A stretch of DNA of 64,000 nucleotides from DASUPK01 sp963804595 (GTDB lineage Bacteria; Actinomycetota; Thermoleophilia; Solirubrobacterales; 70-9), in the NCBI GenBank assembly GCA_963804595.1, contig CAWDQZ010000020.1, positions 62,001 through 126,000 of the forward strand, in the 5' to 3' direction. The stretch's first letter is position 1, and each line of letters starts with the position of its first letter. The notes under the pieces were generated by a model. The model was not told the origin of the DNA and did not search any database. It saw only the letters and a list, made by a program, of their open reading frames with translations. Below, piece by piece: positions 21,403-28,748 of this stretch. The position numbers were made by a program, and so were the translations under genes.

Positions 21403-22362
21403 ATGCCGTTGTTCGAAGCCGAGCGGGCGGGGCGAGTTCTCGTCGTCCGCATCGATCACCCGCCGCACAACTTCATGACCGCCGAGATGGTCCGGGAGCT
21501 TGAGCAGCTCTTCGACTCGCTCAACGGCGACCGCTCGATCGGCGCCGTGGTGATCACCGGCAAGCCGGAGGGCCTCTACATCACCCACTACGACGTGGGT
21601 GAGATCCTCGCCAGCGTGGAGCGGGCGGGGATCGCGGCGCCGCCCTGGCTCACCTCGATCGTGCTGCGCATCGCGGGCGCCGCGCGGAGGGTTCCGGTGC
21701 TGCGCGACCTGGCCGAGCGCACGCCGCTGGCGGCGGTGTTCGAGCTCTACCGGGTTCACGACCTGTTCCTCTCGATGAACCGGTCGGACAAGGTCTTCAT
21801 CGCGGCAATCAACGGGCCTGCGACCGGCGGCGGCTGCGAGACCTCGATCGCCTGCGACGTGCGGATCATGGCCGACACCGACATCGCGATCGGGCTTCCC
21901 GAGATGACGCTCGACTTCAACCCCGGTGCGGGCGGCACGCAGCGGCTCCCCCGTCTGGTCGGGGTTGGTCGTGGGATGGCGATGATGCTCGAGGGCAGGA
22001 CGCTCAGCCCCCGCGAGGCACTCGACTACGGGCTGGTGCAGGCGGTCGTGCCGCCGGAACGGGTCGAAGAGGCCGCTGTCCGAATGGGTGAGAGGCTCGC
22101 TCGGCGCTCTCCCGAGGCGATCCGCTCGCTGAAGCGAGCGGTCTACGAGGGCGGCTCGCTGCCGCTGCACCGCGGCCTGGGGGAGGAGCGCAAGTGGTTC
22201 ATGGTCTCCTCCGCGACGAAGTCCTCGAAGGAGAAGATGGCCGCGATGACCCGCCAGGTCGAGGCCGACGGCCGCTCGCCCTGGGCCACGGCAGAGTCAC
22301 TCGAGCCCTGGCAGGACGGAACCGCCCTCGGCGGGGAGGTCGAGTCCGGCGAAGTTGATTGA
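21403..22362 (+). CDS. Enoyl-CoA hydratase/isomerase family protein
   Basis: The 319-residue crotonase-fold protein shows VLVVRIDHPPHNFMT at the N-terminus, the CoA-binding FIAAINGPATGGGCE oxyanion-hole region, IGLPEMTLDFNPGAGGTQRL and GRTLSPREALDYGLVQAV. An insert of about 45 residues between GKPEGLYITHYD and the oxyanion loop makes it longer than the usual 260 residues. The Glu of LPEMTLDF corresponds to one catalytic acid, but substrate specificity cannot be read. It hydrates or isomerises an acyl-CoA, possibly in fatty-acid or branched-chain degradation. The start appears leaderless. Confidence 0.88.
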   Translation: MPLFEAERAGRVLVVRIDHPPHNFMTAEMVRELEQLFDSLNGDRSIGAVVITGKPEGLYITHYDVGEILASVERAGIAAPPWLTSIVLRIAGAARRVPVLRDLAERTPLAAVFELYRVHDLFLSMNRSDKVFIAAINGPATGGGCETSIACDVRIMADTDIAIGLPEMTLDFNPGAGGTQRLPRLVGVGRGMAMMLEGRTLSPREALDYGLVQAVVPPERVEEAAVRMGERLARRSPEAIRSLKRAVYEGGSLPLHRGLGEERKWFMVSSATKSSKEKMAAMTRQVEADGRSPWATAESLEPWQDGTALGGEVESGEVD

Positions 22363-22380
22363 CCGAGCCGGCGCGGGGGT

Positions 22381-23034
22381 TCAGCTGTCGCCGACGCCGC
22401 CAGGCCTGACGGCGACCCCTCGGATCACCGGCCGGACCAGCGGCGGCGCCTTGGGGAGCTTGTCGCGCTCCAGGCTGTCGATGAAGAAGCCGGCGCCGGC
22501 GAGAAGCTGGTCGGTGGCCCGGTTGGGATGGCAGCCGCCGGAGACCCAGCCCCAGGGCCTCTCCAACCAGTCCTGCCAGCGCGCGAGGCCGCGCCTCGCG
22601 CTGCGCACATGCTCGAGATAGAGGAAGCGGCCGCCCTCGACCAGGACCCGCCGGACCTCGGCCAGTGCGCGAGCCGGGTTCTCGACCGTGCAGAGGACCA
22701 GGGTCCCAACGACCACGTCCAAGCTGCCGTCGTCGAATGGAAGCTCCTCGGCCGGCGCCTCGACCACCGACGGTTTGCCGGCCGCGGTTCCGTCCCGCTG
22801 CAGCCGCTCGCGGAGGATCGTGGCCATGTTCGGGTCGGGCTCGGCGAGGACGAGCTCCGTGACCGCATCCGTGTAGTACTCGAGATTGTGTCCGGTACCC
22901 GCGCCGAGCTCGAGTACTCGGCCGGCGGCCGAGCTGAGCAGGCTGCGGCGCATCTCACCGAGGCCGGCCCGCTCGGTCCGGGCGGTGAGGCGATCGTAGT
23001 AGCGGGCAAAGAGGGGATGATCGGGCACGATCAC
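22381..23034 (-). CDS. Class I SAM-dependent methyltransferase
   Basis: The 217-residue protein has the Rossmann SAM-binding motif VLELGAGTGHNLEYY, motif II DDGSLDVVVGTLVLC and the strand GGRFLYLEHVRS, typical of the UbiE/Coq5-like Methyltransf_11 group. The ending KLPKAPPLVRPVIRGVA with a preceding GGCHPNRAT region resembles a widespread actinobacterial subgroup of unknown substrate. I chose the GTG at 23034, preceded by GGAGATC; the frame remains open to 23232 but that part overlaps the divergent GYD gene. Confidence 0.82.
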   Translation of the reverse strand: MIVPDHPLFARYYDRLTARTERAGLGEMRRSLLSSAAGRVLELGAGTGHNLEYYTDAVTELVLAEPDPNMATILRERLQRDGTAAGKPSVVEAPAEELPFDDGSLDVVVGTLVLCTVENPARALAEVRRVLVEGGRFLYLEHVRSARRGLARWQDWLERPWGWVSGGCHPNRATDQLLAGAGFFIDSLERDKLPKAPPLVRPVIRGVAVRPGGVGDS

Positions 23035-23113
23035 ATGATCTCCGCTCGCCCGGATTGCACGCGGCGCGCGAAACTGAAAGAACACCGTGCTACCCACCAG
23101 GAGAGGAGAAGAC

Positions 23114-23395
23114 ATGCCGACGTTCGTGATGCTCACCAACCTGACCTCCGAGGGCGTGCAGACGCTGAAGAACAATCCGACCCGCATCCAGGAGGTCAAC
23201 AAGGAGGTCGAGCAGCTCGGGGTCACGGTCAAGGAGCAGTGGGCGACCCTGGGCCCCTACGACTTCATCACCATCGTCGAGGCGCCCGACGCGGAGACGA
23301 TGGCCAAGGTCTCCGTCGAGCTCGGCTCGCGAGGAACGATGAGCAGCCAGACGCTGGCCGCCATTCCGGCGGAGGAGTTCGCGAAGGCGCTTTGA
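23114..23395 (+). CDS. GYD-domain protein
   Basis: The 93-residue small soluble protein begins MPTFVMLTNLTSEGV and contains LGPYDFITIVEAPD, the GYD-type core (here GPYD) of a ferredoxin-like dimeric barrel. A basic helix (NNPTRIQEVNKEVEQLG) precedes it. The ATG has an AGGAGAAG ribosome-binding site. Function is unknown for the family. The stop is about 20 bases before purD, so it may be cotranscribed with the purine genes. Confidence 0.85.
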   Translation: MPTFVMLTNLTSEGVQTLKNNPTRIQEVNKEVEQLGVTVKEQWATLGPYDFITIVEAPDAETMAKVSVELGSRGTMSSQTLAAIPAEEFAKAL

Positions 23396-23414
23396 TCAAC
23401 AGGATCCCCCCGGC

Positions 23415-24698
23415 ATGAAGGTCCTCGTCGTCGGCGGCGGGGGGCGCGAGCACGCGATCATCCGCGCGCTCTCCCGCTCGCCCAGCGAGCCGGAGCTGTT
23501 CTGCGCGCCGGGCAATCCGGGCATCGCCGATCGGGCCGAGATCATCAGCGTCGGAGCCGAGGACGTCGACGGCCTGGTCGACGCCGCTCGTCGGGTCGGC
23601 ATCGACCTGGCGCTGATCGGCCCGGAGGCGCCGCTCGTCGACGGACTCGTCGATGCGCTCGAGGACACCGGCATCGCGGCCTTCGGCCCGACCGGAGCCG
23701 CCGCCCAGATCGAGGGGTCGAAGCTATTCGCCAAGAACCTGATGAAGGAGGCGGGGGTGCCCACCCCCGGGCACACCGTGGCGAGCTCCAGGGACGAGGC
23801 GCTCGCGCAGCTGGCGCGCTCCTCCTATCCCTCCGTGCTCAAGGCCGACGGCCTCGCTGCCGGGAAGGGCGTGATCATCGCCGCGACCGAGACGGAGGCC
23901 CGCGATGCGGTGGAGGTGTTCTTCACCGAGCGGCGCTTCGGCGAGACCCAGGTCGTGATCGAGGAGTTCCTGGAGGGTGAGGAGCTCTCCCTGCTCGCGC
24001 TGTGCGACGGGGTGAATGTGGTGCCGCTGGCGCCGGCGCAGGACTACAAGCGGATCCGTGACGGCGACGAGGGACCGAACACCGGCGGCATGGGGAGCTA
24101 CTCGCCGGTGCCCGGGATCGACTCGACCGAGGCGGACCGGATCGCCGATCTCGTCCACCGTCCGGTCGTCGACACGATCAGGCGCCGCGGCATCCCGTAC
24201 CACGGGGTCCTCTACGCCGGCCTGATGCTGACCGAGTCCGGGCCGAAGGTCCTGGAGTTCAACTGCCGCTTCGGCGACCCGGAGACGCAGGCCGTGCTGC
24301 CGCGGCTGAGCTCCGACCTGATCGCCCTATGCCTTGCTACCCGCACCGAGGGCGGGCTCTCCGGTCTGGAGGCGAACTTCGCGGACGACTGGGCCGTGAC
24401 CGTCGTGCTGGCCTCCGCCGGCTACCCGGAGTCCTCCTCGAATGGGGACGTGATCAGCGGCCTGGAGGAGGTCGCCGCGATGGAAGGTGTCGAGATCACC
24501 CACGCCGGCACGGCTCAACGGGACGGCCAGATCGTCACCGCGGGCGGCCGGGTCCTCAACCTCACCGGGCTGGGTGCGACGGCGGCGGACGCCCGTCGCC
24601 GGGCATACGATGCGGCCGAGCTGATCCGCTTCGACGGGAAGCAGATGCGAACCGACATCGCGGCGCGGGCGGTCGGTGGGGAAGCGGCAGCCGCATAA
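23415..24698 (+). CDS. purD: Phosphoribosylamine-glycine ligase
   Basis: This is a 427-residue ATP-grasp enzyme for step two of purine synthesis, joining phosphoribosylamine and glycine to give GAR. Signatures are the N-terminal VLVVGGGGREHAIIRAL, VLKADGLAAGKGVIIA (ATP-grasp lid), NTGGMGSYSPVPG and KVLEFNCRFGDPETQ. Length is standard. It opens a purD-purE-purB run of purine genes on the plus strand. Confidence 0.97.
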   Translation: MKVLVVGGGGREHAIIRALSRSPSEPELFCAPGNPGIADRAEIISVGAEDVDGLVDAARRVGIDLALIGPEAPLVDGLVDALEDTGIAAFGPTGAAAQIEGSKLFAKNLMKEAGVPTPGHTVASSRDEALAQLARSSYPSVLKADGLAAGKGVIIAATETEARDAVEVFFTERRFGETQVVIEEFLEGEELSLLALCDGVNVVPLAPAQDYKRIRDGDEGPNTGGMGSYSPVPGIDSTEADRIADLVHRPVVDTIRRRGIPYHGVLYAGLMLTESGPKVLEFNCRFGDPETQAVLPRLSSDLIALCLATRTEGGLSGLEANFADDWAVTVVLASAGYPESSSNGDVISGLEEVAAMEGVEITHAGTAQRDGQIVTAGGRVLNLTGLGATAADARRRAYDAAELIRFDGKQMRTDIAARAVGGEAAAA

Positions 24699-24739
24699 GG
24701 GAGAGACCTGAACACCATGAAGAACGATTGGAGGACCTG

Positions 24740-25204
24740 ATGCCCGAGGGCGAAGCCGTCGAGACCATGCCCGAGGTCGAGCGGGCGTTCGAGGAGATCG
24801 AGGTCGACGCGCCGCTGGTGGGAATCATCATGGGCTCGAAGAACGACAAGCCCAAGCTGCAGCCCGCCGGCGAAGCCCTCCAGGACCAGGGCATCCGCTA
24901 CGAGGTCCGCGTCCTGAGCGCGCACCGGACTCCCGACGAGACCCGCGACTATTGCGTCAACGCCCGGATGCGCGGCCTCAAGGTGATCATCGCCGGGGCG
25001 GGCATGTCCGCCGCCCTGCCGGGATTCGCCGCCGCCCACACGGATCTGCCGGTGATCGGCGTCCCGATCTCGGGCAAGAACCTCGGCGGGCTCGACGCCC
25101 TGCTCTCCGCGGTGCAGATGCCGCCGGGCGTGCCGGTCGGATGCGTCGCCATCGACGGAGCGAAGAACGCCGGCATCCTGGCCGCGAGGATCATCAACGC
25201 CTGA
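24740..25204 (+). CDS. purE: N5-carboxyaminoimidazole ribonucleotide mutase
   Basis: The 154-residue protein would convert N5-CAIR to CAIR in the purine pathway. It has an acidic 22-residue N-terminal extension, then VGIIMGSKNDKPKLQ, VRVLSAHRTPDET (with the catalytic His), IAGAGMSAALPGFAA, and VPISGKNLGGLDAL. Two positions depart from the usual pattern: GSxSD is GSKND, and the His of the common AAHLPG loop is replaced (SAALPG). The ATG at 24740 has GGAGGA upstream, and a seven-codon frame (24718-24741) ends on it as TGATG. No purK is present in this window. Confidence 0.93.
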   Translation: MPEGEAVETMPEVERAFEEIEVDAPLVGIIMGSKNDKPKLQPAGEALQDQGIRYEVRVLSAHRTPDETRDYCVNARMRGLKVIIAGAGMSAALPGFAAAHTDLPVIGVPISGKNLGGLDALLSAVQMPPGVPVGCVAIDGAKNAGILAARIINA

Positions 25205-25236
25205 TGCGACCGTGCCGGGTCGCGATCGACGTTGGT

Positions 25237-25242
25237 CAGAAT
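25237..25242 (+). promoter_or_regulatory. Putative leaderless promoter -10 (CAGAAT)
   Basis: CAGAAT is followed by six bases and then the GTG of purB, with no ribosome-binding site between. It suggests that purB has its own transcript start. Confidence 0.5.
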
Positions 25243-25248
25243 TAGAAC

Positions 25249-26532
25249 GTGATCCCCCGCTACACCCGCGAGGAGATCGGCGCCGTCTGGACCCAGCAGC
25301 GCCGGATGGAGAGCTGGCTGCAGGTCGAGCTCGCGGCCACCGACGCCTGGGCCGCCGAGGGCGTGATCCCGGAGGAAGCCGCCAGAGCCTGCCGCGAGCG
25401 TGCCTCGTTCACGGTCGAGGCGGTCGAGGAGCGGGAGCGCACCACCGGTCACGACGTCGCGGCCTTCGTGGACGTCGTCTCCGCGTCGATCGGGGACGAG
25501 GGCCGCTGGCTGCACTACGGCCTGACCTCGTCCGATGTCCTCGACACGGCTCTCGCGCTCCAGCTGAGGGAGTCCGGCGAGATCCTCGTGCGTGGCGCCA
25601 GGGCGTATCGCGATGCGCTCGTCGGCCGTGCCCGCGAGTTCGCCGAGACGCTCTGCGTCGGCCGAACCCATGGGGTCCACGCCGAGCCGACCACCTTCGG
25701 GCTCCGCCTCGCGAGCTTCGCCTTCGAGGCGGACCGGAACGTGGAGAGGCTCGAGGACGCCTTCGAGCAGGTCGCCGTCGGCAAGCTCTCTGGAGCGGTG
25801 GGGACGTACGCCTCCGTACCACCTTCGGTCGAGGCGCGGGTGATGGAGTCGCTCGGCCTCCGGGCGGAGGACGTCTCCACCCAGGTGGTGCCCCGCGACC
25901 GCCACGCCGTCGTCCTCGCCAGGGTCGCGATCGCCGGCGCGGGGCTCGAGCGCTTCGCGACGGAGATCCGGAATCTGCAACGCACCGAGGTCCGCGAGGT
26001 CGAGGAGCCGTTCGGCGCCGGCCAGAAGGGCTCCTCGGCGATGCCGCACAAGCGGAACCCGATCCTCGCCGAGCGGCTCTGCGGCCTGGCGCGGGTGCTC
26101 CGCGGCTACTCGCAGGTGGGCATCGAGAACATCGCCCTCTGGCACGAGCGGGACATCTCGCATTCCGGCGCGGAGCGGGTGGTGCTTCCGGACGCGACCA
26201 TCGGGCTGGACTACATGCAGCACATCGCGACCCGGATCGTGCAGGGGATGACCGTCCACACCGAGCGGATGCGCGAGAACATCGAGCTCACCCACGGCGC
26301 CCTCTTCAGCCAGCGGGCGCTGACCGCACTGGTCGAGTCGGGGATGAGCCGCGACGACGCGTACCGGGTGGTCCAGGAGGCCGCACAGCGGGCCTGGGAC
26401 GAGGGGATCGGCTTCCGCGAGCTGATCGCGGAGCGAGCGCCGCAGCTCGATCTCGACGCCGTGTTCGACTACGACGCCTACCTCGAGCACGTGCCCGACG
26501 TGATGGCGCGCCTGGATAGGCTTGCGCCGTGA
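25249..26532 (+). CDS. purB: Adenylosuccinate lyase
   Basis: The 427-residue lyase of the fumarase/aspartase superfamily cleaves SAICAR and adenylosuccinate to release fumarate. It starts IPRYTREEIGAVWTQ and contains TGHDVAAFVD, GLTSSDVLDTA, the conserved GRTHGVHAEPTTFG and the superfamily signature GSSAMPHKRNPI. The last residues overlap the start of the next gene by 4 bases. Length is normal for the short bacterial form. Confidence 0.97.
   Translation: MIPRYTREEIGAVWTQQRRMESWLQVELAATDAWAAEGVIPEEAARACRERASFTVEAVEERERTTGHDVAAFVDVVSASIGDEGRWLHYGLTSSDVLDTALALQLRESGEILVRGARAYRDALVGRAREFAETLCVGRTHGVHAEPTTFGLRLASFAFEADRNVERLEDAFEQVAVGKLSGAVGTYASVPPSVEARVMESLGLRAEDVSTQVVPRDRHAVVLARVAIAGAGLERFATEIRNLQRTEVREVEEPFGAGQKGSSAMPHKRNPILAERLCGLARVLRGYSQVGIENIALWHERDISHSGAERVVLPDATIGLDYMQHIATRIVQGMTVHTERMRENIELTHGALFSQRALTALVESGMSRDDAYRVVQEAAQRAWDEGIGFRELIAERAPQLDLDAVFDYDAYLEHVPDVMARLDRLAP
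26517..26522 (+). promoter_or_regulatory. Putative leaderless promoter -10 (TAGGCT) inside purB end
   Basis: TAGGCT followed by six bases and the GTG at 26529 lies within the last codons of purB, so a coding sequence also carries a promoter-like element. Confidence 0.45.
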
Positions 26533-26834
26533 TCCTCTACACGTGCGGGCAGAAGAAGGCGCTGGCCTCGGTCGGGCATCCGTGTGGCAGGGCTGCCAGG
26601 GCCCTCGACGAGGCCGGCTACGAGTATGAGATCCGCGCCCTGCCCGGCTATCGCCTCGCGCCCTGGACCTGGGGTGAGCGCAGGAGTGGCCGCAGCGAGG
26701 TGGAGAAGCTCACCGGCCAGATCAATCTGCCGGTCCTGATCCTTGACGAGGGCAAGACCGTGGTCGGCTCGGGCAAGATCGCCGACTGGGCGAACGCCCA
26801 TCCCGCCTTTCAGCAGGAGGTCGGAGGAGGATGA
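26529..26834 (+). CDS. Glutaredoxin / glutathione S-transferase N-terminal-like protein
   Basis: This 101-residue thioredoxin-fold protein starts ILYTCGQKKALASVGHPCGRAA. The cysteine pair is not a CxxC, and the usual CPFC/CPY motif is replaced by HPCGR with one Cys near the start of helix 1. The cis-Pro region reads INLPVLILDEG, as in glutaredoxins and GST N-terminal domains, with GSGKIADWANAH after it. It probably has redox or thiol-binding activity, but its partner is not known. It is wedged between purB and purC, overlapping each by 4 bases, which is unusual for purine operons. Confidence 0.75.
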   Translation: MILYTCGQKKALASVGHPCGRAARALDEAGYEYEIRALPGYRLAPWTWGERRSGRSEVEKLTGQINLPVLILDEGKTVVGSGKIADWANAHPAFQQEVGGG

Positions 26835-27685
26835 CGACCTCGCTCTCCGATCTGAAGCTCCACGGCTCCGGCAAGGTCCGCGAGATCTATGAGGACGGCG
26901 ACGAGCTGATCATGGTCGCCTCCGATCGGATCTCGGTCTACGACGTGATCCTGCCGACCGAGATCCCCGACAAGGGCAAGGTCCTGACCCAGATGTCGCT
27001 CTTCTGGTTCGAGCTGACCGGAGAGATCGTCCCGAACCACTTCATCTCCGAGGACGTTCCAGACGAGGCCGCAGGCCGAGGGATGCGGGTACGGAGGCTC
27101 GATATGTACCCGATCGAGTGCGTCGTCCGCGGTTATCTCTCCGGCTCGGGCTGGAAGGAGTACCAGCAGACCGGCGGGGTCTGCGGGATTCAGCTGCCCG
27201 GCGGGCTGAGGGAGTCCGAGAAGCTGCGTGAACCGATCTTCACACCAGCGACCAAGGCCGAGCTCGGGGAGCACGACGAGAACATCGACTTCGACCGCGC
27301 GGTGGAGATCACCGGCGATCGGCACCTGATGGAGGAGCTGCGCCGGATATCGATCGAGATCTATGAGCGCGCGGCCGACCACGCCGCGGAGCGCGGAATC
27401 ATCGTCGCCGACACGAAGTTCGAGTTCGGCAGCTCGGCCGGTGCCGAGATCGTGCTGGCGGACGAGGTGCTGACGCCGGACTCCTCGCGCTTCTGGCCCC
27501 AGGACGGCTACGAGCCCGGCCGCTCGCAGGCATCCTTCGACAAGCAGTACGTGCGCGACTACGCCGACTCGGTCGGCTGGGACCACAGCCCGCCTGGCCC
27601 GGAGCTTCCGGACGAGGTGGTCCAGAACACGCGGGCCAAGTACGTCGAGGCGTACGAGCAGATAACGGACCACAAACTCGGTTGA
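26831..27685 (+). CDS. purC: SAICAR synthase
   Basis: The 284-residue ligase joins CAIR and aspartate with ATP. Visible features are GSGKVREIYEDGDE with the nucleotide-binding strand, VASDRISVYDVILPTEIPD, PIECVVRGYLSGSGWKEY (signature), and DTKFEFGSSAGAEIVLADEVLTPDSSRFW (shown here in pieces: DTKFEFGSS, LADEVLTPDSSRFW). Its start overlaps the preceding thioredoxin-fold gene. Confidence 0.97.
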   Translation: MTTSLSDLKLHGSGKVREIYEDGDELIMVASDRISVYDVILPTEIPDKGKVLTQMSLFWFELTGEIVPNHFISEDVPDEAAGRGMRVRRLDMYPIECVVRGYLSGSGWKEYQQTGGVCGIQLPGGLRESEKLREPIFTPATKAELGEHDENIDFDRAVEITGDRHLMEELRRISIEIYERAADHAAERGIIVADTKFEFGSSAGAEIVLADEVLTPDSSRFWPQDGYEPGRSQASFDKQYVRDYADSVGWDHSPPGPELPDEVVQNTRAKYVEAYEQITDHKLG

Positions 27686-27781
27686 TCGCTTCGCCACAAG
27701 GTCGCGGCCACGGGCAGGCGCCCCACACAAGTCGCTCCGCGCTTCGCCCTTCGCTCCGAGATTGAGCGCCTTGGTGGCCGC

Positions 27782-27787
27782 TAGGCT
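27782..27787 (+). promoter_or_regulatory. Putative leaderless promoter -10 (TAGGCT)
   Basis: TAGGCT is followed by six bases and then the GTG (27794) of purS, after a 96-base gap downstream of purC. No Shine-Dalgarno sequence is present. This marks the start of a purSQL transcript. Confidence 0.6.
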
Positions 27788-27793
27788 GGATTG

Positions 27794-28027
27794 GTGAAGG
27801 CGAGGGTTCTGATCAGGCCCAAGGAGGGAATCCTGGATCCCCAGGGGAAGGCCGTCGAGCGAGCGCTGCCGGCGCTCGGTTTCGAGGGGATCCATGACGT
27901 CAGGGTCGGCCGGCTGGTCGAGCTGGAGGTCGATGATCCGGGCAAGCTCGACTCGCTCAGCGAGAAGCTGCTCGCCAACCCGCTGATCGAGGACTACGAG
28001 ATCGTTCTGAACGGAGACGGTGAATGA
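27794..28027 (+). CDS. purS: Phosphoribosylformylglycinamidine synthase subunit PurS
   Basis: The 77-residue small subunit begins VKARVLIRPKEGILDPQGKA and has the domain end LIEDYEIVLN. PurS dimers bridge PurL and PurQ and pass ammonia between them. I used the GTG at 27794 rather than the TTG three bases earlier, because the promoter hexamer spacing (6 bases) and the homologous N-terminus agree. The short purL in the same operon is the form that requires PurS. Confidence 0.95.
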   Translation: MKARVLIRPKEGILDPQGKAVERALPALGFEGIHDVRVGRLVELEVDDPGKLDSLSEKLLANPLIEDYEIVLNGDGE

Positions 28028-28076
28028 GCCTCGCAACCCCAAGGCCGCGCCCGGACGCGGAGCGGAGGACGCGGCC

Positions 28077-28748
28077 GTGATAGGGGTCATCCAATTCCCC
28101 GGCTCTTGCGACGAGCGGGATGCGCTCGAGGCCGTTCGGCGCGTGGGTGAGGGCCGTCTCGTCTGGCACGAGGAGACCGATCTCTCCGGCCTCGACGGCG
28201 TCGTGATTCCTGGCGGCTTCTCCTACGGCGACTACCTGCGGGCGGGAGCGATAGCACGCTTCTCGCCGGCAATGGAGGCGGTAGCGCGGTTCGCGGGAGA
28301 GGGCGGACCAGTGCTCGGCATCTGCAACGGCTTCCAGGTCCTCTGCGAGGCCGGCCTGCTCCCCGGCGCTCTGCTTCCGAACGAGGGTCTGCGGTTCATC
28401 TGCAGACAGGTGGGGCTCGTTGCCGCCGACTTCGAGGGCCCGTTCGGCGCCGGGCTCGCGGCGGGCGACCGGCTCTCGATCCCGATAAAGCACATGAGCG
28501 GCCGCTACTTCGCCGCGGACGCCGAACTGGATCGCCTCGAGGTCGAGCGGCGAGTCGCGTTCCGGTATGCGTCCGGCCAGAACCCGAACGGGAGCGTCCG
28601 TGACATCGCCGGGGTGCTCAACGAGGGCCGGAACGTGCTGGGTCTGATGCCGCATCCCGAGCACGCCGTCGATCCTCTGACCGGATCCGATGACGGACTC
28701 GCCCTGTTCCGGGCCCTGGTCAGCTTGCCGCAGACCGCCGCCGCGTGA
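28077..28748 (+). CDS. purQ: Phosphoribosylformylglycinamidine synthase glutaminase subunit PurQ
   Basis: The 223-residue class I glutamine amidotransferase supplies ammonia to PurL. The nucleophile Cys is in GPVLGICNGFQVLCEAG, and the His/Glu pair in LMPHPEHAVDP. The start is the GTG at 28077, 7 bases after GGAGGAC and matching the usual VIGVIQFPGS beginning. An upstream GTG at 28020, in frame, would add a polar leader of 19 residues and is less likely. The end overlaps purL by 4 bases. Confidence 0.95.
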   Translation: MIGVIQFPGSCDERDALEAVRRVGEGRLVWHEETDLSGLDGVVIPGGFSYGDYLRAGAIARFSPAMEAVARFAGEGGPVLGICNGFQVLCEAGLLPGALLPNEGLRFICRQVGLVAADFEGPFGAGLAAGDRLSIPIKHMSGRYFAADAELDRLEVERRVAFRYASGQNPNGSVRDIAGVLNEGRNVLGLMPHPEHAVDPLTGSDDGLALFRALVSLPQTAAA

